Below are positions 32,065 to 43,494 of a stretch of DNA of 64,000 bases, in pieces. Each line of letters opens with the position of its first letter. Within the stretch, counting starts at the first letter, position 1. The position numbers and the translations under genes were made by a program. A model generated the notes under the pieces. It did no database searches. It was not told where the DNA came from and saw only the letters and a list, made by a program, of their open reading frames with translations. Source of the DNA: Rhizodiscina lignyota (lineage: Eukaryota > Ascomycota > Dothideomycetes > Aulographales > Rhizodiscinaceae); the NCBI GenBank assembly GCA_010015805.1, contig ML978136.1, positions 372,001 through 436,000 of the forward strand, read 5' to 3'.

Positions 32065-32331
32065 TCTGGCATTGGACTGACGAAGCGTCGTACTAATGAG
32101 GCATCGGACTGGTGAAGCATCGTAATGATGAGGCATCGGCTGATGATGCATGGGATTGATAGCAACTTGTGGCCACGCTCAATACGTTATTTTTAGAAGA
32201 CCATAGACCTAAAACACCAAGCGATGTAGAGCTTGATGAGACGTGGTTCAACACAAAATCGAAGCTGTTTAGCTCTTTCTGAAATGTTTCCATTAAATGG
32301 TTCTTCGTGCAAGTCAAGAGCACCCATCCGA

Positions 32332-33051
32332 TCACTTCATCCTCATGGCTTCCATGAATACTCTCTTCTTGTCTTCAATAATATCGTCCACTATCTCCGC
32401 CATGCTCTCCCACTCGACAACACCAGTGCCATGCTTGAAAGTCCAGAGCTCCTCCTCCTCAGCACGCACTTGGAATGCCTGCCAGTTCAAGCCTCTGAGT
32501 TCTTTGGTATGCCCGTTGACATCTTGTGCGGGGCCAGTGAAGATAAGAACGCCTGGGTATCCGGGTTTGGATATACCGGAGACGGATGTTGTTGGTGGAG
32601 CTAGAATAGCTTTCCGTTTGGTAGTTGAGAGAAGATGGTGAAGCCATATGATGACCGTGAGGTGTGCCTGTCCCCCAAGCTCTGTTTTGGACAGTTCCAC
32701 GTCATTTACGTGACTTTGGACTTCTGAATGAGCAGCGTCCGCAATGTCCTGAAATGCCGTGAGGATAGCGTCGAGCATCTCCTCTGCATCTGGGGCTTCA
32801 CTCATCGCTTTCTTGAGCTCATTTCGTAAATCATGAGCCCCTATTGATGCAGAGATAAGCTCTGGTCGTCCAGAAGATGGGTAAGACTCCGGAATTCGAA
32901 GGCACAGACTCGAGCGGTTTTTTGGCTTAAATGTCATCTCTTTACGGGAGGCGTCATACGAGAGTTCGGTGGGATACATGGCTTCCAGCAAACTAAGTTC
33001 ATTTTGCAAGCGGAAAGCATTACCATCGCCGGTTTCTGTTTCTGTTTCCAT
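32332..33051 (-). CDS. RWD-domain protein
   Basis: An intronless 239-aa protein. The N terminus is an RWD fold (LQNELSLLEAMYPTEL, then LRIPESYPSSGRPELI), a domain related to ubiquitin-conjugating enzymes and used for protein binding. The C-terminal half has a second conserved block (VIIWLHHLLSTTKRKAI, SKPGYPGVLIFTGP, LRGLNWQAFQVR), as in RWDD2-like proteins. No catalytic cysteine context is visible, so an adaptor role is likely. Start ATG 33051 precedes a short TETET stretch. Its 3' end faces BDP1, about 270 bp away; that spacer holds degenerate copies of a GAGGCATCG-like word. Confidence 0.85.
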   Translation of the reverse strand: METETETGDGNAFRLQNELSLLEAMYPTELSYDASRKEMTFKPKNRSSLCLRIPESYPSSGRPELISASIGAHDLRNELKKAMSEAPDAEEMLDAILTAFQDIADAAHSEVQSHVNDVELSKTELGGQAHLTVIIWLHHLLSTTKRKAILAPPTTSVSGISKPGYPGVLIFTGPAQDVNGHTKELRGLNWQAFQVRAEEEELWTFKHGTGVVEWESMAEIVDDIIEDKKRVFMEAMRMK

Positions 33052-33897
33052 GGTCCACTTTAAAGGCTGCGTACTTGGATTGGTACAGCCTGTTCAGTCT
33101 GTTTGTGCCATCTCTTGTTCGAAATGCCGCGTAGCGAGTTCTGCGTAGTGATTTCGGTTCACAATTCGAGGACGCAAAAGGTCGTGAGATAGTTCTAAAG
33201 AGAGATTCTATAGAATCGTATATGGCAATTCGTTAGATTTTAGAGTATGCTCAGAGGATTTTACGAAAATATTGAAGGTCCCTGAGACTCCGATCACAAA
33301 TAGGGTTAGGGTTTAAGGCGTCGCAGATCGAATGACGCAAATTACGCAGGTGAACATGCGCAAAAAGCAGAAAGTAAATAAATTTTACATCACGTATTAA
33401 AAGAGAGCCAGTACACTGGGCGACTCAAATTTGATTAAGGGTTTATGCTGGTTAAGGCATTATGTTGCACATTTCGCGATTCGTAAATTCACAATGTACC
33501 GTACGGAAGTACCAGGGCAAAAACATATTTTAAGGAATTCTCACATTTCTTTATGACACAAGTGCTAAGCGCCGAAACAACTATTATAATACATAAACCT
33601 GCTATATAATCACTACTTATAACTATTCCGAGAGTATTTAGACACATTGAAAGGTAGAAGTAGAATACTTCTCGTCCAACCACATCCGGAAATAGGGGAT
33701 GAACTTTTCCTGCTCCCCGCCAATTGGAGACCCAAATCCGAGGACCGATGCAAATAATGGTTTTAAACGGTTTAAAGCCTGTAGAATCTAAGCAGACTAA
33801 TTTCTGAATCGATTATTCTATTCCAGCCTAAGATTTCAATCTTTGAGCATTCGCTCACTGCTCTTGGCTTCGACAGTGCTCCACAGTAGCTCGCACC
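33052..33897. other. AT-rich intergenic region between divergent genes, with a telomere-like motif
   Basis: About 850 bp between the RWD gene and the AtuA-like gene. The part from 33180 to 33640 is AT-rich and holds no gene. TAGGGTTAGGG occurs at 33301-33311 (listed separately). Promoters of both flanking genes should lie at its ends. Confidence 0.55.
33301..33314 (+). promoter_or_regulatory. Telomere-like TTAGGG doublet
   Basis: The sequence TAGGGTTAGGGTTT carries two TTAGGG-type units about 250 bp upstream of the RWD gene start. TTAGGG is the telomere unit of most filamentous fungi and also a Tbf1-type factor site. It is too short to prove a former telomere. Confidence 0.5.
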
Positions 33898-36223
33898 ATG
33901 GCCATGACTTCTACCAACGGCGCGACTAGTACGGTAGCCAATGGACATACCAATGGCTCTCATAAACCTCCTATCAGAATCGCCGGAGCCTCTGGCGGCT
34001 TCTCCGATCGTCAGAGGGCCATTAGCTCTCTAGCAAAACTCGACATCGAAGTCATTGTAGGGTACGCAATTCTTAAATTTAGGCAGCTTTGATCCTCCAG
34101 TGACGTTTTTTTAGCGACTGGCTCTCTGAATGCACCATGAGTTTGCACGGAGCAGAAAAGGCTGCCAATGACGAACTCCGGGCGGAGGGTAAGCTCACTT
34201 CTGAGCCTGCTGGATTGTACGACCCGACTTTCATGGAGAACCTGTCGCCTGCGCTAGACGACATTGCACGTAAGGGGATCAAGGTCGCTGTCAATGCTGG
34301 AGCAAGCGATACTGCTAGGCTTGCGAGTGTGGTGGAAGAGGAGGTGAATAGAAGGGGACTGGGACTGAAGGTTGCGTATGTGGAAGGAGATGAGGTGACG
34401 GAGACAGTGAAGAGTATGATGAAAGAGGGAGAAGAGTTCCGAAGCTTAATGACTGGAAAGCCGTTGAAAGAATGGGGTTACACTCCGCTATCTGCGCAGT
34501 GCTACCTCGGAGGCGCAGGCATTGCTGAGGCGTTGCGAAGCGGTGCAGACATTGTCATTTGTGGACGAGTTTCAGATGCTGCTCCCGCGGTGGGTGCAGG
34601 AATGTGGTGGCATGGTTGGGATCGCGAAAAGGACTTTAACCAAATTGCAGGCGCTTTAGTCTGTGGACATCTGGTCGAGTGTGCGGCATACGTGTGCGGT
34701 GGTTATTATAGTGGCTTCAAGTCGCTCATGGAAGGCTGTGAGAACCTCGGGTATCCGATTGCTGAACTCGCCGCGGATGGGACGTGTACGATTACGAAAG
34801 AGCCAAATACTGGAGGCGAGGTAAGTGGATGTACTCATACGCCTTGGCTTTGGCTAACGGGCCTTACAGGTGTCTGTAGGTACGGTATCCAGTCAGATCC
34901 TGTACGAAATTCAAGGACCGCTGTATTTCGGGAGGTGAGCGCCGAGAAGTTACCACATTCGTTCTCATGAGTCTAGAGCTGATGCCTACATCTAGTGATG
35001 TAACTGCTGTTCTCGAAGGCATCGTCATGACACAGGAGGGCAAGGACCGCGTGAAAGTTGCTGGCGTCAAAGGCCTTCCCCCTCCAGTGACGACCAAAGT
35101 TGGTTTGACGGCCTTCGGTGGCTATCAAGCCGAGTTCTCTGTATACATCTGCGGCCTCGTAAGTATTTCCACGGTGATTTCAGTCCTGGTTGCTGACTTT
35201 CAGCAGGATCTCGAAGCGAAAGCGGAGTGGATCGAGCGCCAGATCAGGTATTCCGCTGGAGATGCAGTGAAGGAGCTGACTTGCTTCAAATTCCAACTAG
35301 TCGGATACAGTCCGGAGAACCCAAGGAATCAAGAAATTGCCACTGCAGTCCTCAGGATATTTGTGCAAACGAAGAATAAGGATCTTGTGTCAAAGTCGAC
35401 GCTTGATGTCCCTGGTTCGTAAATCGACTGTTCGAGAATCGATGAGTCACATTAACAGTTTACAGGGCTGAATAGATGGGCAATGGACAATGGCCTTCAG
35501 GTTGGGGCAAGACCACACAATTATACTTACTGGAGCTAATTAATGAGTAGGGCTGTCCGGGCTGGACTTTAAGCAACGACCAGCGATTATCCGAAGGAAA
35601 AGTCTACTATGAATATGACGTGACTTTAATACCACAGTCCAGAGTGGAGCATCGCGTCGCTTTGCCATGGATCAATAAGACCCTCGACATTCCACCAGCC
35701 AAGGAGTTGAGAGAGTATCCTCGAGACCAGGCCAGTTATGAGACCAAGGATCCAGTGGACCTGAATAGCTTTGGACCAACAACGAGAGGACCAATGGGAT
35801 GGATCGTCGGAGGAAGATCCGGTGAGTTGCCCTCTCTATAAACTGTACCCTGGGTACTCATTCCTGTGCAGGTGATAAGGCAGCGGACGCGAATGTAGGG
35901 TTCTACGTCCGTCACGACGATGAGTGGGATTGGTTGCGATCGATTCTCACTATCCCTAAGATCAAGGATTTATTAGATCAGGAGTACAAAGGTCGGAAGG
36001 TGGAGAGGTTCGAGATACCGGGAATTCGAGCGGTCCATTTCCTCTTGCGCGAACATCTCGATCGCGGGTTTAATTCCACGAGCACGCTTGACACCCTCGG
36101 AAAGAATGTAAGAAACCGCATCCTCATAGTCTTGTCGGCGCTGACAGTTTGTAGGTTTGTGAGTACTTGCGCGCAAAGTATGTTGATATCCCCAATAAAT
36201 TCCTCCATCGGGGGAAGTTCTAG
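33898..36223 (+). CDS. AtuA-family (DUF1446, acyclic terpene utilisation) protein
   Basis: A 638-aa protein of the AtuA/DUF1446 family, first named from bacterial acyclic-terpene breakdown; the fungal role is not established. Nine exons are inferred: 33898-34061, 34115-34820, 34870-34934, 34996-35158, 35207-35414, 35466-35500, 35551-35821, 35872-36107 and 36155-36223. Key segments are RIAGASGGFSDRQ, DWLSECTMS, VNAGASD, GGAGIAEALRSGADIVICGRVSDAA and YEIQGPLYFGSDV. A C-terminal ferredoxin-like domain follows (GPMGWIVGGRSGDKAADANVG, VRHDDEWDWL, then LGKNVCEYLRAKYVDIPNKF). Frame is continuous through all junctions. Exon 6 (35 nt) and its weak donor GTTGGG are the least certain part. Confidence 0.88.
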
Positions 36224-37816
36224 TGGTGGAGCTGTGCTGCACAGAGATGAATTGCATTCTTTGGCAATAGGGCGCAGTTGGCGATGATAGTTATGCAAAC
36301 AGCAATGGAGAACTTTGAATCTAAACGCGTTAAACCATCGTTATGTTGCCAGCCTGGAAGGAAGGAAACAAGTGCATGTGAAATTCCAGTCTACTTAGTA
36401 ATCATTCGTCTAACCCCTTTTTCTTCTCTCCACCTCCAGGGCCTCCAACCTCAACCTCGTTCATCTACAAAGCTCTTCAACTGTGTGAAAGAATGTTTCA
36501 GTTTCTAGCACTTAGTTTTCATGTCATTACGTTCATCGTCATTCTGCTTTTTCTTGTCTCCGGCTAAGTAATGTGTCATGTGCCCATCTCCATTCCAATT
36601 CGAGACTTCCCAACGAAACGGCCCCTTAGTTAAAACCCCTCTCAATTTCATCAAAACCGTCGTATTTTCAACGGTCTTAAGAGTCACGAGGCGAGGGGTT
36701 TGCGTTCTCGTTTGATGGTCTCTTCCATCGTGGGCCGTTGGACGTTTCGGTACTCGGCCCCACGAATGACCACGCCCCTCGGACTCCATACAGTCACCAT
36801 ATCAGAACATGATCAATATGGTTATCCAATAACTGTACGGTACTTGGATCTCGGAGACGGATGCAAATGAAATGAGATATGGATTTTGCTTAAAAAAAAA
36901 AGAAAGAAAAAAGAAGTTATTGTCCCAGCTGGACAGTCTGTTTGCTAATTTTTCGTTGCCTCAAGTTTTGAGAATAGAATGCTTTCCCTCGCAAATTTCC
37001 AGATGCCATACGCTCGTAGGATTGCGATTGCATTCCATAAATGCTATGTCGCAAGCTGTATTGAGCAGGGCCAACTCGTCAAATATTTGTTGCATTGCCG
37101 CTGATAGTGGAGCATATACAGACGGGGACCAAGTCAAAGTAACCGCCACTAGAATGCTGTTTCTGAATGCTTTGTATTGTCCACGCAACACTCATCCCTG
37201 GTGGATTCGGTGGAGTCATTCTTGCTATCGTCGGCGCGCTCAGTAATCCAGTTGCTGCTACTCGAGAGCTGATACCCCGGAGTGCTCTCCAGATGCCTCG
37301 CGGGAACCTCACCATTCTTACTAACCTGGCTTAATTGGGATGAAGCGATAGACGTTGAAAGCCTGCACAGAGGGGCAACCAACCCAAAAAGTAGCATAAC
37401 AAAACGTAGCATGGACAAGGTCTCGGAATGCTTTCCTCCCTGCAGAGCTTCTATAGGAAAGAGCTACCCCTGACTTGCATTGAAGGGCTTCGCCTGGGAA
37501 CTACGAGGCGTGGCTGTAGACCTTACCCCGCCCACCCTGATACCAATAATTTACTTAGGCTTGTTATTGCAGCGTCGTTATTGGTACCGTTACAAAATCG
37601 TTGAGGCCTTTGCTGCGAGCATGACCCCTTCCGGCAGTTTTCAAGCATTGATGGAGAGGACGTACTACAGTATAACATAGGTATCTTCCCCTCCTCTCAA
37701 GAGTCTCTTCTGCAGACATACTTCACCACTGAACACTATCACCTCACACCGCCATCAGCATCATCGAACATTACCATCAAACATCATCAAATTCGAACAT
37801 TAAAAAAATCAACACA
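36224..37816. other. Intergenic region with one possible small secreted-protein frame
   Basis: About 1.6 kb. No known family is visible. An A-run follows 36892. Frames at 36505-36789 and 36961-37191 (minus) and 36872-37246 (plus) overlap or lack motifs. One minus-strand frame with a signal-like start is listed separately. The stretch before 37817 is CATCA-rich and pyrimidine-rich, fitting a leader of the following gene. Confidence 0.45.
37149..37412 (-). CDS. Possible small secreted protein
   Basis: An 87-codon frame from ATG 37412. It opens with a signal-peptide-like segment (MLRFVMLLFGLVAPLC) followed by a polar, Ser-rich chain with three Cys in all (CRLS, then DECC). No family is recognised. 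The size and signal would suit a secreted effector or wall peptide, but the frame could continue through an intron or be chance, since it overlaps nothing conserved. Confidence 0.3.
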   Translation of the reverse strand: MLRFVMLLFGLVAPLCRLSTSIASSQLSQVSKNGEVPARHLESTPGYQLSSSSNWITERADDSKNDSTESTRDECCVDNTKHSETAF

Positions 37817-38230
37817 ATGGCACCACCAGCCAGAATTCCTCGTCACGTCGCCGAACTGGTCGGCTACACGCCTTGCTCCGTGGTGGCAGCCGGAACGAGG
37901 CGAGCAGTGGCGAAGCCACTGCATAGCAAGTCGAAGGAGGTCTCCAAGAGGGATGCGATGGGGGTCGCGTGCTCCCGAACCAAGTTTACGGAGAGGCTGT
38001 TGGCAGCGCGGGAGGAGGGTGGTAAGGAGAAGATTACCATCAAGTTGAGAGGGTTGCGGGCTGCGCGGAGGGAGCAGCAGAGAGAGGAGAGGGCAGCGCG
38101 GACGCGGAGAAGGGCGAGGATGCAGGAAGGCAAGCTCCCGCGGCCCTTGGAGCCAGAGAAGATGGTGAAGGTGAAGAAGGAGGAGACGGAGCCGATGATG
38201 ATCAAGCTCCGTGGTTGGAGCCAGAAGTGA
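37817..38230 (+). CDS. Small basic protein of unknown function
   Basis: An intronless 137-aa frame with ATG in good context (ACACAATGG). It is highly basic, with a long Arg/Glu helix (RAARREQQREERAARTRRR) in the middle. The tetrapeptide IKLRG occurs twice, in EKITIKLRGL and at the very end in MMIKLRGW. The N terminus has IPRHVAELVGY. Nothing identifies a function; nucleic-acid or histone contact would suit the charge, but this is a guess. A CT/CA-rich leader upstream supports expression. Confidence 0.55.
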   Translation: MAPPARIPRHVAELVGYTPCSVVAAGTRRAVAKPLHSKSKEVSKRDAMGVACSRTKFTERLLAAREEGGKEKITIKLRGLRAARREQQREERAARTRRRARMQEGKLPRPLEPEKMVKVKKEETEPMMIKLRGWSQK

Positions 38231-38943
38231 GGTTGGGGGTTGAATCGGATTTGTATGTAGATTCATTGCGTGATAGTCAAAATACAATTCATTCTCAGAT
38301 CTATATTATATCGATGCTTATGCAACAGTGCGAAGGTGCTTGAAGAATGACTTTGCGGAATCCTCTCAATGCTCGCCCAACAATATAACCGTGTGAGAGG
38401 GAAAAGCTTCCCAAGTCTGGTAGATGCTTGCGCCTTGGTGATTGTAGCAGAAGAGGCACTCCACGCCAATGATATCGCAGGTTCAAATATTGTACGATGT
38501 TTGTTGAAGAAGACGGCAGGCCAATACTACTTATGCTTAATCATACTGCGAAGGAAGCAGTAGCAAAAGGACGTCTACTTGAACAGGGGCTGCTAGTCTG
38601 TGCGCAATGGTGTTTCTGACATTTTGGGAAAGGTGCATCTGCAGCGCAACCCTCGGTACTACCCGCTTCGCAAAGCTTGAAGTAACGAGTCAGAAGAATT
38701 TCTTCGGTACCAATCGCACCATGCTCCGTTGTACCATTCTATCACCAAAGACATTTCATTCTGGGAGATTTCATCATCGCACGCATCCAAGTTTCACGAC
38801 TTCAGGGCGTACATCGAAGAATTTGGCACAATGTCACGAGTGGAACTCCCGGCTGTCATTGAGAATCGGAAGATGCGTGAGGGTGGTGCATGCAAAAGTG
38901 GTGCAAGCAAAACGCGAATACGAATTTGAACTATTCTAAATGA
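38231..38943. other. Intergenic stretch, nothing recognised
   Basis: About 710 bp between two small unassigned genes. A plus-strand frame at 38607-38939 has an overlapping competitor in another frame and no motif, so it is not annotated. Confidence 0.5.
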
Positions 38944-39297
38944 TCACTTAACCAGCCTCACTGTTGAGTACTCCGACCCCGTGCTCTCCCCCTCTTTCTC
39001 CTTCTCCCGCTTCGCCTTCTCCAGCACCCCCTTCAGGACCTCCTTGTTGGTCCACCATAGCGGCCCATACACCTCCTCCACCCGCTCCTCTTTCCGGGCC
39101 GCGCAGAACATGCACGCCATGTCCCCGAAGGTTGTCGATGCGTAGGCGTGCTCGCCGAGCAGGCAGGGGCCCGATGAGTAAGGGCATGACGGCTCTCTTG
39201 GCGAGGTTGGTGTGGCCGTGGTGGGAGCGTTCTTTGGCGCCGGCTTGGTTGACTTGTTGCTGCGCTTGGCGAGCGCTTTTTTGATTCCGAAGACCAT
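38944..39297 (-). CDS. Small lysine-rich protein with cysteine pairs
   Basis: An intronless 117-aa frame from ATG 39297. It begins with a basic Lys/Ala/Pro tail (FGIKKALAKRSNKS), then shows four cysteines (PSCPYSSGPCLLG, then DMACMFCAARKEE) arranged like a small zinc-binding unit. The end is a charged helix (VLEKAKREKEKEGES). I do not recognise the family. The GTG/GGT repeat just before the start codon (plus strand 39298-39325) would lie in the leader. Confidence 0.5.
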   Translation of the reverse strand: MVFGIKKALAKRSNKSTKPAPKNAPTTATPTSPREPSCPYSSGPCLLGEHAYASTTFGDMACMFCAARKEERVEEVYGPLWWTNKEVLKGVLEKAKREKEKEGESTGSEYSTVRLVK

Positions 39298-39894
39298 TGT
39301 GGTGGTGGTGGTGGTTGTGGTGTGGATTGATGAGTTGATATTTGATGATCAGGTTGTTATGGTTGAGTTGCTTTGATGGCTTGATGCTTGAGAGTATATG
39401 AGAGTGGGTAGTATTAAGTCTGATAGAGAAGAAAGGAGAATCGAGAGAGGAGAGGACCTATTTATTCATTTCTCATAGCTACCAGATCAACGCTCTGATT
39501 CCACCGTTGATAGTCGAAGTTGATTCGCTCTTTCAACGGCCATCAAGTGAAGTGGCGAGCCATTGAGAAACCACACATGTCGCAAACACACTCATCAAAT
39601 AATGGCTTTGTGAAAATAGATGAGAAAGCAATGAGATCATGCGACTTACGGATGCCCCTATTGTAATTGAATGCAATGACAGCAGTGGAGAGAGGGATTG
39701 TGCAGAAGATGTTTCCAAACAGGTTCACTCAGACGCTGCACCTATGTACGATGATAGGAAGGCCACACGGAGATTACCCACAAAATATTTGGATATCTTA
39801 GGTCAAAAGCAGTGCCAAATGATCCACTCATTGCTCATGTTATGAATGGAAGCAGCGGCTGCGAAAAGTTCTCAACTCCCCCTCTATCATATAC
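39298..39894. other. Intergenic stretch, nothing recognised
   Basis: About 600 bp holding the leader of the small Cys protein and the spacer behind the USP gene. A GGT-rich microsatellite lies at its left edge. No gene is supported. Confidence 0.5.
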
Positions 39895-42800
39895 TTACAT
39901 CACAACACACTCTCTATCCGGGGCCTTCCCTCTCTTCTTCACCTTCTCCTTACTCCTACCTCGCGCAATGTCCCCATAGCTCGCAGTCACCGGCCGTCCG
40001 TCCATCTCCATACTGCTCCTCTTAGCAGCAGCAATCTCCGCATCCGAAACCGTCAACCTGCCACGGCTCCGGCTGCGCTTGTCCTTGTCCTTCTTGTCCT
40101 TGTCCTCGCTGCCGCCAAGGCTTAGCCCCATCTGACGGCGCAGGGACTTGCTGCGTCCAATGCCGGAGCTAGACTTGGCGTTCTCTTTCTCTGCCATCGC
40201 AGAGGGGGAGACGTTGCGGCTTGCCGACGGCTTCGGTGTGGTGATGGTGAGATGCTGCTGCTCTGAAGGGCGGATCGGGGTCTCGCTGATCTCGTTGACT
40301 GTAACAACCGGATCTGGCTCCTTGTCTACGCTGGTGGTCGTGCTCCCGTTAGTTCCACCGCCTGCAGCGCTCGAGAGTCCTGCAAGCAGCTTGTCGCGCG
40401 ACATCTTCCCGGTGAGTCTGCTCATCGTCAAGCTTAACCTGTTCTCGCCGGATTGACTGCTCGGCCGACTCTTGCGCTCTCTTCGTTCCACATCCATGCT
40501 CAGCCTGCCCTTGTCGCTCTTACTGCCGCGCCTGCTTCCTATGTTAGAAAGCCAGCCGGTTCTGCTCTCGTCTGCGGGCGTTACTGGGGCTGTTGATGGC
40601 GTCTTGATGGATCCATTGACAGAAGGTGTCGCGGTGCCTGCGGAGTGAAGCGCTTCTTCAAACGTGACGGAGGAGCGGCGACCAGGGTCTAGGCTCGTGC
40701 GGCCGCGACGTTCGGGCGTTAGGTCGACGGTGCTGTGAGTCGCGGTGGTCGTTGTACTCTGAGCTGTGGACGCATCATGTATAAAATCGGTGACATCAGT
40801 CATCGAGGATACGGTAGTAAGCGGCTTTGCTGCAAGAGCGGACGCATTAAATGGGTTCTCATTGGTGGTTTCACAGGGCGTGTGGACAATTGATCCAGAC
40901 GGAGTGGTTATGAGTACTTCAGACGACGGCTTCGAGGCAAGGGCGCTCGCCCCTGCAACAACTGCCTCTGAAGTAGATATATCGGATCGGCTGGTGTCGC
41001 TGCTGTCATGCCCACTTGCAGAGTGGATTGTGTCGGCAGCGGCTGGGAGATCCTGATGCGACGCCGCATTTGCTTCGGCATAAGTAGGAGGGACCTCATC
41101 TTCGACCGGCTGGACTTGATAGAACAATAAGTATGGCGATTCCTCTTTCAGCGCCTCCTTAATATCGACGTAAGTAACACGTTCCTTCGCCAAATCATCG
41201 AAGCGCATCCATGGTGACTCTGCATCCGCGGTCGAAGGCTGCCGCGGTGTAACACCGCGAACGAGGGAGATGTAGTGGCCAGCATTGGTTGAAACTCCAC
41301 GGTGGCAGACAACTGATTCCAAGGAGAGCTTGAAATCACCGAAATCTTCGCGAGCGTGCTCATCAGAAACAAATTCAGGCAATGCAATCTCTAGGGGTAT
41401 ATCGACGAAAGTATTTTTGCGTTTTGAAACACCGCGGTCGTTGACTTCGTATCGCTTGAGGCAAATGCCAAGCACAGGCCTCTTCGTCTGGAAATGCGCC
41501 GCAACTTGCGCGTCGCTCGTGGGATTCGTGTCCGTGTACCACGCTACAAGTTAATTTTTAGTAAAACAGGCTGCATTAAGGATGACAGCGTGGCACCTAC
41601 GAATCAGGCTGAAAAATTGCCAAGCAGGCATCAGAACTTCTTTCCTAATCGTGCCCGCTCTCGGCCGGGCGCTCGTGACTGATGCGTCATCTTGTGACTT
41701 GCGCCCCTCTTCGACCCGCTTCTCACCAAAGATGCTATCCGTTCGATGGCGTGAGCTTAGCGGTCGTTGTGGAGAAATAGGTGTTGTGGGGCTCATTGGG
41801 CTCATGGGGCTCTTGGGAAGCGGTGAAGCAGGAGACTGTGATCGGGATCGGACTTCGGTGGTTTCTATGTGTATTGCCTGGCTTTTGGAGGCATCGACTG
41901 AACGCAAGGATTGGAGGGTATTTCGACGGTGGAGTAATCGCTTGACCTCGATCTTGTTGTTGAAGTAGTTCTCGAGGCACTCTTCGAGTGTGACGCTGCC
42001 ACCACTCTCTGACGGGTCCGGTATGGCAACTTCGAGGAGGCGCTCGTGCACCACTCTGTGATCGTCCTTAAGGTCCTCTTTGCCGAAGTGATAGATGTCC
42101 ATCTTTAGCGTGAGCAGCGGCAGCTGCAATTTGTCTGTGATGAAAGTGAAAGCTTCGGAGGTGTCTTGCTGGTGCAGCTCCGCTGCTTCAGCCCAACCGC
42201 ACTCGGCCAGCGCTTCTTGGAGCTGTTTGGTCTAGTAGATCAATTAGTATCTCGTCTTTTCACAGATTTTGGCGACATACAATATCCGTCGTGATCAACT
42301 TTCCAGACCGCAGCATGTTTACCCAAAGGCGTAGTAGCTCTGCCAACTTCTTGCGCGGGGTATCTGTAAAGGTATCGAATAGTAGTGCCTCAAAGCTATC
42401 CAATCGCGCAAACATGGAAAACAGAAGCGCATCGAGGTAGCATGTCACTGCTTCTCTATTCTCTGCACCGAGCATCTTTATAGCGGGATTATATTCTCGG
42501 ACAATGCCCTCCACGGAGTCTTCGAAAGTTTGGAGCAACGATAAGGCCTTGTCGACGTCGCCATTTGCAGACTTTGATCGGAGAGCATACTCGATCTGCG
42601 CTTCTTGAAGGTTCGCGATTCCGAGCTTCGTTAACCGGAGAGTGACCGCCTTGACCTGAGAGCGGGTGTGAGCAGTTGGCTATCAGTGGCGCATGTCGCG
42701 ACCCACCTTCTTCTCCTCCTCTTTGTCGGTTTTCTTCTTGTTGTCTTCGTAGCTAAAGACATGGTAGAGATCCGAAGAAACAGCGCCGCTCTGTGTAGAA

Positions 42801-42977
42801 AGCGCATCAGCTCTCGCAATTCAAAATGGCCGGACGCGCTCCGTATGGGCTTTATTGGAGTAGCCTTACCTTGCTCGCCGAGCTGTGCTTTGGATGCTTC
42901 TTCTCGCGCTTGCTGAGGAAGCGCTGCATACCGTTCATCTTCTCACCGTCCTTCGGCTGGTCAAGCCATGAAGGCAT
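39895..42977 (-). CDS. USP-type ubiquitin carboxyl-terminal hydrolase with C-terminal CaaX box
   Basis: Cysteine protease that removes ubiquitin, 948 aa. Five exons: 42977-42870, 42790-42707, 42655-42281, 42231-41601 and 41543-39895. The Cys box is VTCYLDALLFSMF (Cys136) and lacks the usual GLxNLGNT lead-in. QQDTSEAFTFITDKL and the palm segment PWYTDTNPTSDAQ follow. KRPVLGICLKRY and the His box NAGHYISLV (His489) with WMRFDDLAKERV complete the domain. About 60 residues of Ser/Pro-rich insert split the domain near residue 300. The last 400 residues are disordered and basic. The protein ends RECVVM, a CaaX box of the farnesylation type, predicting membrane anchoring. A UBA-like helical lead-in (GIANLQEAQIEYALR) precedes the catalytic core. 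Confidence 0.9.
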
Positions 42978-43494
42978 CTGGGGGGAAATTTGGGCGCGGC
43001 GCGATTATGTGTAGAGCCGTGCTCGCTTCAGTGCTTCCCGCGTCTTGTTGATGGCGACGACCTTGGCCGCGGGGTATGCGCGATTCGCCAATGTCAGATC
43101 GCTGCTGATCCACGGAACATCGCAATCATCTGCGTTTTCGGGCGCGGGTGGGTGGTTATATCGAGATTGCTCACGGCGCTAGATCGTGCCGTCAATTGAT
43201 AGCCTGCGACGGCGGAGGAGGCGAAGGCGCGGATGGACAGGCAGTCGTGATGAACACCGCGCGGACATTCATTCGCAACCGGCTGTTTTGTGAATGAACC
43301 CAGGGTCTTGGCCAGCCAACAAGACACCGCCTAAGGAACCCCTGCTTCCAAGTGCTTCCAGCTTGGCACTTGCTGCTGCAGCCTGCACCGACCACTTGCC
43401 GGCGCTAGTTGAATGCTCCAAAATTTCTCGGCGTGAGAGAGGGAAGCGCGCGTTGTGCATTTCACCCCCGAAAGGCCGAGCGAATATAGCAACA
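42978..43494. promoter_or_regulatory. Shared divergent promoter of the USP gene and MRPL7
   Basis: 517 bp separate the two start codons, which point away from each other. It is GC-rich. Overlapping frames on both strands in this area have no motif. No single element was identified. Confidence 0.5.
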
